Below, in pieces: positions 1 through 11,172 of a stretch of DNA of 37,897 nt. The notes beneath the pieces were generated by a model that was given only the letters and a program-made list of their open reading frames with translations, had not been told where the DNA came from and did not search any database. The DNA lies in assembly GCA_029266415.1 (NCBI GenBank), contig JAQSWW010000089.1:1-37897 (forward strand), in the 5' to 3' direction. The stretch comes from Actinomycetospora sp. GTDB lineage: Bacteria; Actinomycetota; Actinomycetes; Mycobacteriales; Pseudonocardiaceae. The translations under genes were made by a program, and so were the position numbers. Each line of letters opens with the position of its first letter. The stretch's first letter is position 1.

Positions 1-1221
1 GGGCTGGTCCGCGGCGACGAGGACTGGCGCGACGAAGCCGTCGTGCGCGGCGAGCCCTCGGGCGCGCTCTACGCCGTCGCCCACGGCCCGGACCGCCTCG
101 TCCCGGCGCTGAACCTCGCCTCGGCCCGCCTGCTCGCCGCGGCCGCGGGCAACGTCGACGTCCTCGCCCCGCCCACGCCGGTGCGTGACGACGCGCTCGC
201 CGAGGCCCCGCGCACCGCGCCGGCGGGCATCCCGGGGGCGCCGTCCGTGCTGCCCGACCCCGGCGCGCCCGTGCCCGACGCGTGGGTGGTGTGCGACCGC
301 GCGGTGCTCGACCCCTCGGTGCCGGACCCGGCCGCCGACCCCGAGCTGACCACGGTCGCGCTCGGCGGGGAGCCGACGCCCGGGCGCGCGGTCGCCCCGG
401 ACGAGGCGCTGCTGCTGCGGGGCCCGGACGGGTTCTGGCTGGTCGACGAGGGACGGCGGGCGCGCATCGACCCCACGATCGGGTCGGTGGTGCGCGGACT
501 GAACCTCACCGGCGCCCGCCCGCGCACCGCGAGCCCGGCCCTGCTCGGGACGCTGCCCGAGGGTCCGCCGCTCGCGCCGGTGATCGTGCCCGGCAGCGGC
601 ACCACGCCCACCGACCCGCGCACCGCGGCGCTCGGCGTCCCCGTCGGGGCCGTCGTCAGCTCGGACGGCGCCCGCTTCCACCTCGTGGCGGCCACCGGGG
701 TGCAGGAGGTGCCCGCGGTCGTCGCGCAGCTCGCCCGCTTCGCCAACCCCGACCCCGCCGCCGACCCGGGTATCGCCGCCGTGCCCGCCGGGCGCCTCAC
801 CGCGGCCCCGCGCGTCGCGGTCGTCGACGTGGCCGCCTACCCCTCGGCCTTCCCGCGCCTGGTGACCTACGACCAGGCGACCACCACCTGCGTGCGCGCC
901 GAGGCGTCCGGCACCGCGACGGTGTACGCCGCGCCGGCGCTGCCCGGTCCCGCCGAGCCGACGCCGCTGGTCGCCCCGCCGCTGGACGGGGCCCGGGTGG
1001 CCGGCGGCGGCGCCTACGTCGTCCCCGTGGCACCCGGCGCGCCGGCCGACCCCGCCGGCGGCGTGCTCGTCGACCCGGGCGGGCGGGTGTTCGCCGTCCC
1101 CGGCCCGGCGGCCGCCGCGGCGCTGGGTCTCGGGACCCCGCGCCCGGCGCCGCGCAGCGTCCTCGACCTCCTGCCGCGGGGCCCGACCCTCGACCCGCTC
1201 GCGGCGCAGACCGCCCGCTGA
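1..1221 (+). CDS. eccB: Type VII secretion protein EccB, C-terminal part (5' truncated by window edge)
   Basis: The frame is open from base 1 and ends with TGA at 1219-1221, so about 406 C-terminal residues are present and the N-terminus with its transmembrane anchor lies outside the window. The motif SGALYAVAHG, then a Pro-containing stretch leading to LNLASARLL, is the hallmark of the EccB family, the membrane-anchored periplasmic subunit of ESX/type VII secretion machines. The rest is a Pro/Ala/Gly-rich periplasmic domain typical of EccB repeats. No eccC, eccD or esx genes follow; the next gene is an MFS transporter 126 bases downstream, so this looks like the last gene of its cluster or an isolated copy. 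The family call rests on recalled motif similarity. Confidence 0.85.
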   Translation, partial: GLVRGDEDWRDEAVVRGEPSGALYAVAHGPDRLVPALNLASARLLAAAAGNVDVLAPPTPVRDDALAEAPRTAPAGIPGAPSVLPDPGAPVPDAWVVCDRAVLDPSVPDPAADPELTTVALGGEPTPGRAVAPDEALLLRGPDGFWLVDEGRRARIDPTIGSVVRGLNLTGARPRTASPALLGTLPEGPPLAPVIVPGSGTTPTDPRTAALGVPVGAVVSSDGARFHLVAATGVQEVPAVVAQLARFANPDPAADPGIAAVPAGRLTAAPRVAVVDVAAYPSAFPRLVTYDQATTTCVRAEASGTATVYAAPALPGPAEPTPLVAPPLDGARVAGGGAYVVPVAPGAPADPAGGVLVDPGGRVFAVPGPAAAAALGLGTPRPAPRSVLDLLPRGPTLDPLAAQTAR

Positions 1222-1347
1222 CCCGGGCCATCGCCCAGGTCCCGGGGTACGCGGGTCGCCGGGGTGCGAAGGACACCGCGACTCCGTCCCACGCAGGGGA
1301 GGTGACCCTCGCTGCCACGGGGCGCGACGAGGACACCGTCACCCCGG

Positions 1348-2505
1348 ATGCCCGTCGCGGCGCTCTGGACGGTCGTCTTCGTCGTCGCCTTCGGCACGAA
1401 CGTCCCCACCCCGCTGCTGCTCGTCTACCGCGACACCCTCGGGCTCGGCCCGAACGTCCTGACCGCGGCGTTCGGGGTGTACGCGGCGGGGCTGATCCCG
1501 GCGCTGCTGCTCGCGGGCCCGGCGTCGGACCGGCTCGGGCGCCGGCCGGTGGTCGTCCCGTTCGTGGTGCTCGCCGGGCTGGTCTCGGTGCTGTTCCTCG
1601 CCGCCGGGTCGTCGGTGGCCGTGCTGTTCCTGGGCCGCTTCCTGCAGGGCGCGGTGTCCGGGGTGGTGTTCAGCGTCGGCACCGCCTGGCTGGGCGAGCT
1701 GGTCGGCGAGCCCGGACGCTCGGCCCGCCTCACCACGATCGCCCTGGCCGCGGGCTGGGCGGGCGGTCCGCTCACCGCCGGGCTGCTCGGGCAGTGGGCG
1801 CCGCTGCCGACCGTGCTGCCCTACCTCGTGCACGTCGCCCTCATGGTCGTCGCGATCGCGCTGCTGCGCGGGGTCCCCGAGACCTTGCCCCCGGAGCGCC
1901 GGCGCACGGCGGGACCGATCGTGAACCTCGGGGTGCCCGCCGGGACCCGCAAGCCGTTCCTGCTGGTGGTCGTGCCGGTGGCGTTCGGGGTGTTCACGTT
2001 CCCGTCCACGGCGGCCACCGTGCTGCCGCTGCTGCTCGTCCCGCAGATGCCCGGGATCGCCGTGGCGGTCGCGGGGATCGTCGCCGGGGTGACCCTGTCC
2101 ACCGGCGCGCTGGTCCCGCCGCTGCAACGCCGCCTCGGTGCCCCGCGCGCCGGCCCGCTGGGGATGGCGCTCGGCGCCCTCGGCCTCGGGGTCGCCCTCG
2201 CCGGGCTCGCGCTGGGCGCCTGGCCGCTCCTGCTCCCGGCGTCCCTGCTCCTCGGCGCGGGCTACGGGCTGTGCCTCGCGTCGTGCCTCGCGACCGTCGC
2301 GCGGCTCGCCCGCCCCGACCAGCGCGGCGCGCTCACCGGCACCTTCTACGCCTGCGCCTACCTGGGGTTCGGGGTGCCGTTCGCGATCTCGGCCCTCGCC
2401 GTCGACGGCGACCTCACCGGGCCGCTCGCCGGGCTGGCGGTGGTGACGGCCGTCGCGGCCGGGGTGCTGGCGCTGCCGGGGGCGCGCCGGCTCGTCACTG
2501 CCTGA
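1348..2505 (+). CDS. MFS transporter (multidrug-efflux-like)
   Basis: The 385-residue protein is almost entirely hydrophobic and has about 12 predicted membrane segments. Between the second and third helices it carries the MFS signature loop (GPASDRLGRRPVV, near residues 55-67), and there is a conserved FLQGAVSGVVFS stretch near residue 97. This identifies a major facilitator superfamily secondary transporter, probably an exporter. The substrate cannot be read from the sequence. The ATG at 1348 opens directly into the first helix. The gene ends three bases from the end of a second, convergent MFS gene, so the two have no room for separate terminators. The 126 bases upstream show no clear -10 box. 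Confidence 0.85.
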   Translation: MPVAALWTVVFVVAFGTNVPTPLLLVYRDTLGLGPNVLTAAFGVYAAGLIPALLLAGPASDRLGRRPVVVPFVVLAGLVSVLFLAAGSSVAVLFLGRFLQGAVSGVVFSVGTAWLGELVGEPGRSARLTTIALAAGWAGGPLTAGLLGQWAPLPTVLPYLVHVALMVVAIALLRGVPETLPPERRRTAGPIVNLGVPAGTRKPFLLVVVPVAFGVFTFPSTAATVLPLLLVPQMPGIAVAVAGIVAGVTLSTGALVPPLQRRLGAPRAGPLGMALGALGLGVALAGLALGAWPLLLPASLLLGAGYGLCLASCLATVARLARPDQRGALTGTFYACAYLGFGVPFAISALAVDGDLTGPLAGLAVVTAVAAGVLALPGARRLVTA

Positions 2506-2508
2506 GCC

Positions 2509-3633
2509 CTACCGCCGTGGCGTGAGTGCGGCCGCGGCGAGCAGCACGACGCCGGCCAGGCCGAACCCGACGACGGGGGAGAGGTGGTAGGCGCCGAGGA
2601 ACAGCGCCGGCGAGGCGGCGGCGCCCAGGAACCGCCCGGCCTGCACGACCGACACCCCGCCCGCGGTGCCGCCGCGCAGGACGAGGGTGTTGACGCCGAC
2701 CAGCACGAGCTGGGCGGCCGCCCCGGCCAGCGCCCACACCGCGGCCACGGCGATCGGGGAGGGCAGGACACCCACGGCGGCGACGAGCACGGCCCCGAGG
2801 ACCGCGCCCAGCCGGATCGTCACGCGGGGCCCGACGCGGTCGACGCCGGCGCCGACGAGGCGCGCGGTGAGCAGGCCCGCGACCCCGAACCCGGTCAGCA
2901 GCGCGCCGCGCAGGCCGGCGCCGAGCGTGAACGCGTCCTCCACGCGCAGGGCGACGAGGAAGGCCAGGCCGCCCAGCGCGGCCCACGCCAGCCCGGCCAC
3001 GAGCCCCAGCCGCGGGACCGGCGGGCGCCACGCGTCGCGCAGGCGCGGGCGGTCGCCGGGCTCGGCCGGCGGGTCCGCGGGCAGCCCGGCGGCGGCCAGC
3101 AGGGCGGCGACGAGCGCGACGCCGACGAAGGCAGCTCGCCAGTCGACCGCCGCGGCGAGGCCCCCGACCAACGGCGCGGACGTCATCCCCGCGGCCTGCA
3201 GCGAGCCCATCACCCCGAGCGCCCGGCCGAGCCGCTCCGGCGGCGTGGCCGCCGCGAGCGAGCTGAGCAGCAGGGGCGTGGTGAAGGCGTTGGCGGCGCC
3301 CTGCAGGGCTCGCGCCCCGAGGAAGAGCCACCCCACGGTGGCCACGGCCGCGAGCAGCGAGAACAGCACGTAGGCGACGTAGGCCGTGCGCACCGTGCGG
3401 GCGGCGCCCCAGCGCTCGCCGAGCGTGCCCGAGACGAGCATGAGCAGGGCGAACGGCAGCAGGTAGGCGGTCAGCGAGGCCGATGCCGCCGACGGGGAGA
3501 TCCCGAGGTCGGCGCCCAGCTCGGGCAGCATCGACGCGGTGATCCCGCCGCCGAACGGGCCGAGGAACCCGCCGGCGTAGAGCGCGGCGACCCGGATGCG
3601 GGCGACGGTCGGGCGGGGTGGTGCCCCCGTCAT
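2509..3633 (-). CDS. MFS transporter, translationally coupled to the PAC2 gene
   Basis: This 374-residue protein has about 12 hydrophobic segments and MFS features: GGFLGPFGGGITASMLPELG in helix 1 and a SGTLGERWGAARTVR cytoplasmic loop. The open frame extends further upstream, but the ATG at 3633 is chosen because it overlaps the TGA of the PAC2 gene (ATGA, 3630-3633) and puts the first helix about 15 residues from the N-terminus. The overlap implies coupled translation and one transcript with PAC2. The gene belongs to a different MFS subgroup from its convergent neighbour. The substrate is unknown; an efflux role is a family-level guess. Confidence 0.83.
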   Translation of the reverse strand: MTGAPPRPTVARIRVAALYAGGFLGPFGGGITASMLPELGADLGISPSAASASLTAYLLPFALLMLVSGTLGERWGAARTVRTAYVAYVLFSLLAAVATVGWLFLGARALQGAANAFTTPLLLSSLAAATPPERLGRALGVMGSLQAAGMTSAPLVGGLAAAVDWRAAFVGVALVAALLAAAGLPADPPAEPGDRPRLRDAWRPPVPRLGLVAGLAWAALGGLAFLVALRVEDAFTLGAGLRGALLTGFGVAGLLTARLVGAGVDRVGPRVTIRLGAVLGAVLVAAVGVLPSPIAVAAVWALAGAAAQLVLVGVNTLVLRGGTAGGVSVVQAGRFLGAAASPALFLGAYHLSPVVGFGLAGVVLLAAAALTPRR

Positions 3634-4577
3634 CGCTCCCAGGGACCCTTGCCGGGGCCGGGCGGCCCACCGGCCGTGCCGCCGGGACCGCGCCGGCGCA
3701 GGTACCGCTCGAAGTCCGCGGCGATCTCCTCGCCGGAGGCCTCCTCGAGGTCGGTCTCGGCGTCGCCGGCCTCCTCGAGGGCCTTGACGTACTCGCGCAC
3801 CTCGTCGTCCTCGTCGGCCATCTCCGAGACCGTGCGCTCCCACTTCTCGGCCTGCTCGGGCAGCCCGCCGAGGGGCACCTCGACGTCGAGGACCTCCTCG
3901 ACCCGCTGCAGCAGCGCGATGGTGGCCTTCGGCGCGGGCGGCTGGGAGACGTAGTGCGGCACGGCGGCCCAGAACGAGATGGCGGGGAAGCCGGCCTGGA
4001 CGCAGGCGTCCTGGAGGACCCCGACGATGCCGGTGGGTCCCTGGTAGCGCGAGCGCTGCAGCCGGTACCGGGCGGCGGAGGCCTTGTCGAACGACGTGCC
4101 GGTGACCGGGACCGGGCGCGTGTGCGGGGTGTCGGCCAGCAGCGCCCCGAGCGTGATCACCGTGCCGACGCCGAGCTCGTGGGCCTGCGCGATGACCTCG
4201 GCGCAGAAGGCCCGCCAGCGCATGTTGGGCTCGATGCCGCGCACCAGGATGAGGTCCTGCGCCGAGCCCGGCGGGCGGCAGCGGTGGAGCCGGGTGGTGG
4301 GCCAGTCGATGGCGCGGCTCACGCCGTCGACGAGGCGCACGGTGGGCCGCGAGACCTGGAAGTCGTAGTACTCGTCGGGGTCGATCGCGGTCAGTTCGGT
4401 GGCGTCCCAGTGCAGCGCGAGGTGTTCCACCGCGGTACTGGCCGCGTCCCCGGCGTCGTTCCAGCCCTCGAACGCGGCGAGCATGACGGGAGCGTCGCTG
4501 ACCTGCGGAGACGTCTCCTCGTCCGCGCTCGGTCCGCTGGGGACGGGCTCGTCGGGGCGGTCGTCGGACAGGGACAC
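3630..4577 (-). CDS. PAC2 family protein (proteasome assembly chaperone-like)
   Basis: The 315-residue protein has the PAC2 fold signature. It begins with PVMLAAFEGWNDAGDAAS near residues 30-45, contains YYDFQVSRPTVRL, and has a conserved central GTVITLGALLADTPHTRPVPVTG segment. The C-terminal third is acidic and helical and ends in a Gly/Pro/Arg tail. Archaeal and eukaryotic relatives help assemble 20S proteasomes; the role of actinobacterial members is not settled. An orthologue (Rv2125) holds the same place beside metH in M. tuberculosis. The GTG start at 4577 lies 6 bases after a TAGGCT -10 box (4584-4589, minus strand), so the mRNA is probably leaderless. The stop overlaps the start of an MFS gene. 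Confidence 0.88.
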   Translation of the reverse strand: MSLSDDRPDEPVPSGPSADEETSPQVSDAPVMLAAFEGWNDAGDAASTAVEHLALHWDATELTAIDPDEYYDFQVSRPTVRLVDGVSRAIDWPTTRLHRCRPPGSAQDLILVRGIEPNMRWRAFCAEVIAQAHELGVGTVITLGALLADTPHTRPVPVTGTSFDKASAARYRLQRSRYQGPTGIVGVLQDACVQAGFPAISFWAAVPHYVSQPPAPKATIALLQRVEEVLDVEVPLGGLPEQAEKWERTVSEMADEDDEVREYVKALEEAGDAETDLEEASGEEIAADFERYLRRRGPGGTAGGPPGPGKGPWER

Positions 4578-4583
4578 GCGGAC

Positions 4584-4589
4584 AGCCTA
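4584..4589 (-). promoter_or_regulatory. Predicted -10 box (TAGGCT) for the PAC2 gene
   Basis: On the minus strand TAGGCT ends 6 bases before the GTG start at 4577, matching the actinobacterial TANNNT -10 consensus and a leaderless transcript. The region to metH is only 74 bases and therefore holds two divergent promoters. Confidence 0.6.
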
Positions 4590-4639
4590 CGTGCCGTGAC
4601 GCGGCTCGCAGTGCGCCCGGCGCCGGTCCTCGATCACGT

Positions 4640-4645
4640 TACGAT
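4640..4645 (+). promoter_or_regulatory. Predicted -10 box (TACGAT) for metH
   Basis: TACGAT ends 6 bases before the ATG at 4652, and no Shine-Dalgarno sequence lies between them. A leaderless metH mRNA is inferred. The 74-base divergent region is too short for a cobalamin riboswitch, and none of its usual motifs were seen. Confidence 0.6.
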
Positions 4646-4651
4646 CGTGTG

Positions 4652-8195
<3,544 letters not shown>

Positions 8196-8203
<8 letters not shown>

Positions 8204-8234
8204 TCTCGATGCCTGATATCCGTGCCTGAGCTGG
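8196..8234 (+). repeat. Three tandem 13-base copies spanning the metH stop and the HAD start
   Basis: The consecutive units are ATGCCTGATCTCG (8196-8208), ATGCCTGATATCC (8209-8221) and GTGCCTGAGCTGG (8222-8234). Each begins with a start codon. Because 13 is not a multiple of 3, each copy is in a different frame. The first two would encode six-residue peptides (MPDLDA and MPDIRA), and the third is the real start of the HAD gene. Confidence 0.85.
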
Positions 8235-8923
8235 CCGCCGTCCTGTGGGACATGGACGGCACGCTGGTCGACACCGAGGGCCTCTGGTCGGTGACCATCC
8301 GCGAGCTCGCCGCCCACCGTGGCGGCGAGCTGTCGGCCGCCACGCGCGAGGACCTGACGGGGTCGAGCCTCGACCGCACCGTGCGCGCGGTGCGGGCCGA
8401 GGTCGGCCTCGATCCCGACGACCCGGACGGCCTGGCGGTCGACGGCCGGTGGCTGATCGACCGCACGGCCGAGATCTTCGGCCGCGGCGTCCCGTGGCGG
8501 GCGGGCGCCCGCGAGGCCCTGGCGGCCGTGCGGGCGTCGGGCCTGCCGACCGCGCTGGTGACGAGCACCTACCGCGAGCTCACCGACGTCGCGCTGGACA
8601 CCATCGGGCGCGGGTTCTTCGACGTCACCGTGTGTGGCGACGAGGTGTCGGCGACCAAGCCGGACCCGTCGCCGTACCGGCGCGCGGCGGAGCTGCTCGG
8701 GGTCGACCCGCGGGCGTGCGTCGCGGTGGAGGACTCGCCGACGGGCACCCGCTCGGCGGTCGCCGCCGGGGCGACGGTGCTCGTCGTGCCCGCCGAGGTG
8801 ATCGTCGAGGACGGGGAGCGCCGCGTGCACCGGGAGAGCCTGGTCGGGCTCACCGTCGACGACCTGCGGGCCATGCTGACGGGGGAGACCGCCGACCACC
8901 GGACGCGGGCGACGGTGCACTGA
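8222..8923 (+). CDS. HAD-superfamily hydrolase (beta-phosphoglucomutase-like phosphatase)
   Basis: The 233-residue protein opens with the HAD motif I WDMDGTLVDTEG, with the nucleophile Asp at residue 10 and the acid/base Asp at residue 12. It then has a small helical cap, motif II (LVTSTYRE), the motif III Lys in SATKPDPSPY, and motif IV VAVEDSPTGTRSA. This is the arrangement of subfamily I phosphatases and phosphoglycolate or sugar-phosphate phosphatases; the substrate cannot be told. The GTG start at 8222 follows metH by 18 bases, inside a run of three 13-base repeats, so co-transcription with metH is likely. A HAD gene directly after metH is common in actinobacteria, but no specific link to methionine metabolism is shown here. 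Confidence 0.88.
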   Translation: MPELAAVLWDMDGTLVDTEGLWSVTIRELAAHRGGELSAATREDLTGSSLDRTVRAVRAEVGLDPDDPDGLAVDGRWLIDRTAEIFGRGVPWRAGAREALAAVRASGLPTALVTSTYRELTDVALDTIGRGFFDVTVCGDEVSATKPDPSPYRRAAELLGVDPRACVAVEDSPTGTRSAVAAGATVLVVPAEVIVEDGERRVHRESLVGLTVDDLRAMLTGETADHRTRATVH

Positions 8924-9154
8924 GCGCTCCGTGATCCGGCCCTGCTCCGACCGCGCCGGGATCGGATCGGGTTCCGTGCCCGCTCCTCGCCCGGACGGCC
9001 CAGCGCTGCGGTCGGTTCGCCCGCCCGACCGTCCGTTCGGCGCGTCGGGACGGCCGGACGGCGCGACGCTTGATCACCAGGGGAACCGCATCGCTCTCCG
9101 TGGAGAATCCGGTGGTGTGCAACCCCCCGTGACCGCGTGCGACGATGGCTCGAC
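8924..9154. other. Intergenic region upstream of hisE
   Basis: These 231 bases hold no convincing gene. They contain a short inverted repeat TCTCC-GT-GGAGA (9093-9104) and GC-rich complementary arms CCGTCCG and CGGACGG within about 9025-9060. The second set could act as a terminator after the HAD gene, but it lacks a T tract. The hisE promoter should lie in the last 80 bases; no clean -10 box was identified. Confidence 0.4.
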
Positions 9155-9418
9155 GTGAAGACGTTCGACGGGCTCTTCGACGAGCTGACCGCCAAGGCGC
9201 GCGACCGGCCCACGGGATCCGGCACCGTAGCGGCTCTGGACGCCGGGGTGCACGCACAGGGCAAGAAGGTGCTCGAGGAGGCCGGCGAGGTGTGGATCGC
9301 GGCCGAGTACGAGACCGACGACAAGCTGGCCGAGGAGATCTCCCAGCTTCTCTACCGCGTCCAGGTGATCATGCTGGGTCGCGGTCTCACGCTGGACGAG
9401 GTCTACAAGCACCTGTAG
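9155..9418 (+). CDS. hisE: Phosphoribosyl-ATP pyrophosphatase
   Basis: HisE hydrolyses phosphoribosyl-ATP to phosphoribosyl-AMP, the second step of histidine biosynthesis. The 87-residue protein has the all-alpha MazG-like core. Conserved features are [29 protein letters not shown] and [14 protein letters not shown], whose Glu residues bind magnesium. The length is normal for stand-alone actinobacterial HisE. The GTG at 9155 starts at [11 protein letters not shown]. An upstream in-frame GTG at 9137 would add six residues and resembles the M. tuberculosis N-terminus as I recall it, so the start is uncertain. No Shine-Dalgarno sequence precedes either. hisG follows after 30 bases, forming the conserved hisE-hisG pair. 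Confidence 0.94.
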   Translation: MKTFDGLFDELTAKARDRPTGSGTVAALDAGVHAQGKKVLEEAGEVWIAAEYETDDKLAEEISQLLYRVQVIMLGRGLTLDEVYKHL

Positions 9419-9436
9419 TGACACCTGCAGGTGTCA
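9419..9436. promoter_or_regulatory. Perfect 18-base palindrome between hisE and hisG
   Basis: TGACACCTGCAGGTGTCA equals its own reverse complement. It begins on the base after the hisE stop codon (TAG, 9416-9418) and ends just before the hisG Shine-Dalgarno sequence AGGAGGAG. It could be an operator for a dimeric regulator, or an RNA hairpin that modulates hisG relative to hisE. No known factor is assigned. Confidence 0.6.
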
Positions 9437-9448
9437 GGAGGAGAGCCC

Positions 9449-10342
9449 ATGCTCCGCGTCGCCGTCCCGAACAAGGGGTCGCTCGCCGAGGAGGCGTCGA
9501 CGATGCTGCGCGACGCCGGTTACCGGCAGCGCACCGACAGCCGTGACCTGAGCCTGCAGGACGAGGCCAACGGGGTCACGTTCTTCTACCTGCGGCCCAA
9601 GGACATCGCGACCTACGTCTCCGAGGGCCAGCTGCACCTCGGCATCACGGGTCACGACCTCACCGAGGAGTCCAGCGCCTCGGTGAAGCAGCTGCTGCAG
9701 CTCGGCTTCGGGCACTCGAAGTTCCGCTACGCCGCGCCGTCGAAGAACGAGTGGACCGTCCAGGACCTCGCGGGCAAGCGGATCGCGACGTCGTACCCCC
9801 GCCTCGTGCGCGCCAACCTGGCGCAGCAGCGCATCGCGGCCAAGGACGTCATCCGCCTCGACGGCGCGGTCGAGATCTCGATCGAGCTCCAGGTGGCCGA
9901 CGCGATCGCCGACGTCGTCAGCTCGGGCCGCACACTGGCCCAGCACGGCCTGGTGGCGATCGGCGACCCGATCACGGAGTCGCAGGCGGTGATCATCGAC
10001 CGCAACGCCAAGTTCGACCAGGTGCCCGACTCGGCGCAGGTCGAGCGGGACAAGTCGCGGTTCGTCGAGCGCCTGCGCGGCGTGGTGTACGCCCGCCGCT
10101 ACGTGATGCTCGACTACGACTGCCCCGTGGACCTCAAGGACCGGGCCGTCCAGCTGACGCCGGGCATCGAGTCGCCCACCGTCGCGCCGCTGTCGGACGA
10201 GAAGTTCGTCGCCGTGCGCTCGATGGTGGAGCGCAAGCGGGTCAACGACATCATGGACGAGCTCGCCGACATCGGGTGCACGGGCATCGTGACCTCGTCG
10301 CTGCAGTCCTGCCGCGCCATCGGCGCCGGCAACGGCCGCTAG
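9449..10342 (+). CDS. hisG: ATP phosphoribosyltransferase
   Basis: HisG condenses ATP with PRPP, the committed and feedback-regulated step of histidine biosynthesis. The 297-residue protein matches the long, ACT-like form. It starts MLRVAVPNKGSLAEEA, has the bilobed catalytic domain with GITGHDLTEE near residue 70, and contains a PRPP-loop region around DAIADVVSSGRTLAQHGL. The C-terminal regulatory domain ends DELADIGCTGIVTSSLQSCR, where histidine would bind. The ATG at 9449 is preceded at 6-12 bases by a strong AGGAGGAG ribosome site, unlike many neighbours that appear leaderless, so hisG is likely read from a hisE-hisG message. The gene ends 14 bases from a convergent thioesterase gene. Confidence 0.97.
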   Translation: MLRVAVPNKGSLAEEASTMLRDAGYRQRTDSRDLSLQDEANGVTFFYLRPKDIATYVSEGQLHLGITGHDLTEESSASVKQLLQLGFGHSKFRYAAPSKNEWTVQDLAGKRIATSYPRLVRANLAQQRIAAKDVIRLDGAVEISIELQVADAIADVVSSGRTLAQHGLVAIGDPITESQAVIIDRNAKFDQVPDSAQVERDKSRFVERLRGVVYARRYVMLDYDCPVDLKDRAVQLTPGIESPTVAPLSDEKFVAVRSMVERKRVNDIMDELADIGCTGIVTSSLQSCRAIGAGNGR

Positions 10343-10356
10343 GAGCCGCGAGGAGC

Positions 10357-11172
10357 TCAACGGGGCCGGACGGTGAGGGCCTGCGCGGCCCGCCCGACCG
10401 GGCCCTCCGCGTCGTGGAGCACCGAGAACGCGGTGCCCAGGCCCTCCGGCCCGATGACGCTGTCCGCGTCGAGCCCGATCCACTCGCCGCGGGGCGCGCG
10501 GTGGACGTGCAGCGTGAGGTCGGTGTTGACGAACAGCCAGGCGTTGAGGTCGAGCCGGGCCGCGGCGCCGTTGGTGGAGTCGGCCACGGCCGCGAGGCGC
10601 TGCCACGGCGTGGGCTCCTCGTCGTCGACGACCGGGACCCGCAGCCGGCCCCACGTCCGTCCCGGCCCGGACTCGCCGAGGTGCCCCTCGAGCCAGCGCC
10701 ACTCGAGGGCGTCGAGGTAGCCGGGCAGCCAGCCCTCCGGGGTGGGGATCTCGCGGCCGACCTCCGGCCCGGGCATCGCCGGCCCGGGCGCGGTGGCGGC
10801 GGCCGCCGTGTCGGTGCTCGCGAGGCGCCAGCCCGCGGCGCGCGCGACCGCCCGGCCCCCGGCCGCGATCTCGGCGGACACGAGCTCGATGGTGCGCCCG
10901 GCGCGCTCGACCCGGCTCGACACGGTCAGCTCGCCCATCGGCACGCGCCCGAGCACCTCGACCGTGACGCGTGACAGCAGCATCTCGGGGCGGGGGTCGC
11001 AGGCCTCCAGCGCCCGCACGAGCAGTGCGCTGGGCGGGCCCATGTGCTGGCCGTCGGAAAACCACGGGCCGGCGGTGGACCCGGTGGCGAACACCCGTTG
11101 CGTCCCGGGTGGGTCGGCCGCGCTCCCCGTCGCGGACGGCAGCAGCCGGAAGAACGGCTCGGTGACGGTCAC
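10357..11172 (-). CDS. TesB-like acyl-CoA thioesterase family protein
   Basis: The 271-residue protein resembles the double-hotdog thioesterase family. It has an N-terminal half with GPPSALLVRALEAC and VTVEVLGRVPMGELTVSSRVERAGR (a hotdog strand pattern), and a second half with LNAWLFVNTDLTLHVHRAPRGEWIGLD and a C-terminal GLGTAFSVLHDAEGPVGRAAQAL, typical of TesB C-termini. It probably hydrolyses acyl-CoA esters in the cytosol; the chain length is unknown. The open frame continues upstream, but the GTG at 11172 is chosen because it overlaps the stop of the RecB-like gene (GTGA, 11169-11172) and the product then begins VTVTEPFFRLLP. The two genes form a coupled pair with no obvious functional link. 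Confidence 0.8.
   Translation of the reverse strand: MTVTEPFFRLLPSATGSAADPPGTQRVFATGSTAGPWFSDGQHMGPPSALLVRALEACDPRPEMLLSRVTVEVLGRVPMGELTVSSRVERAGRTIELVSAEIAAGGRAVARAAGWRLASTDTAAAATAPGPAMPGPEVGREIPTPEGWLPGYLDALEWRWLEGHLGESGPGRTWGRLRVPVVDDEEPTPWQRLAAVADSTNGAAARLDLNAWLFVNTDLTLHVHRAPRGEWIGLDADSVIGPEGLGTAFSVLHDAEGPVGRAAQALTVRPR

Noticed and set aside
4578-4651. Cobalamin riboswitch before metH
   Set aside because: The interval is only 74 bases and no B12-box motif was seen.
8931-9158. 75-codon open frame before hisE
   Set aside because: Low-complexity composition, no start signal, and it overlaps hisE.
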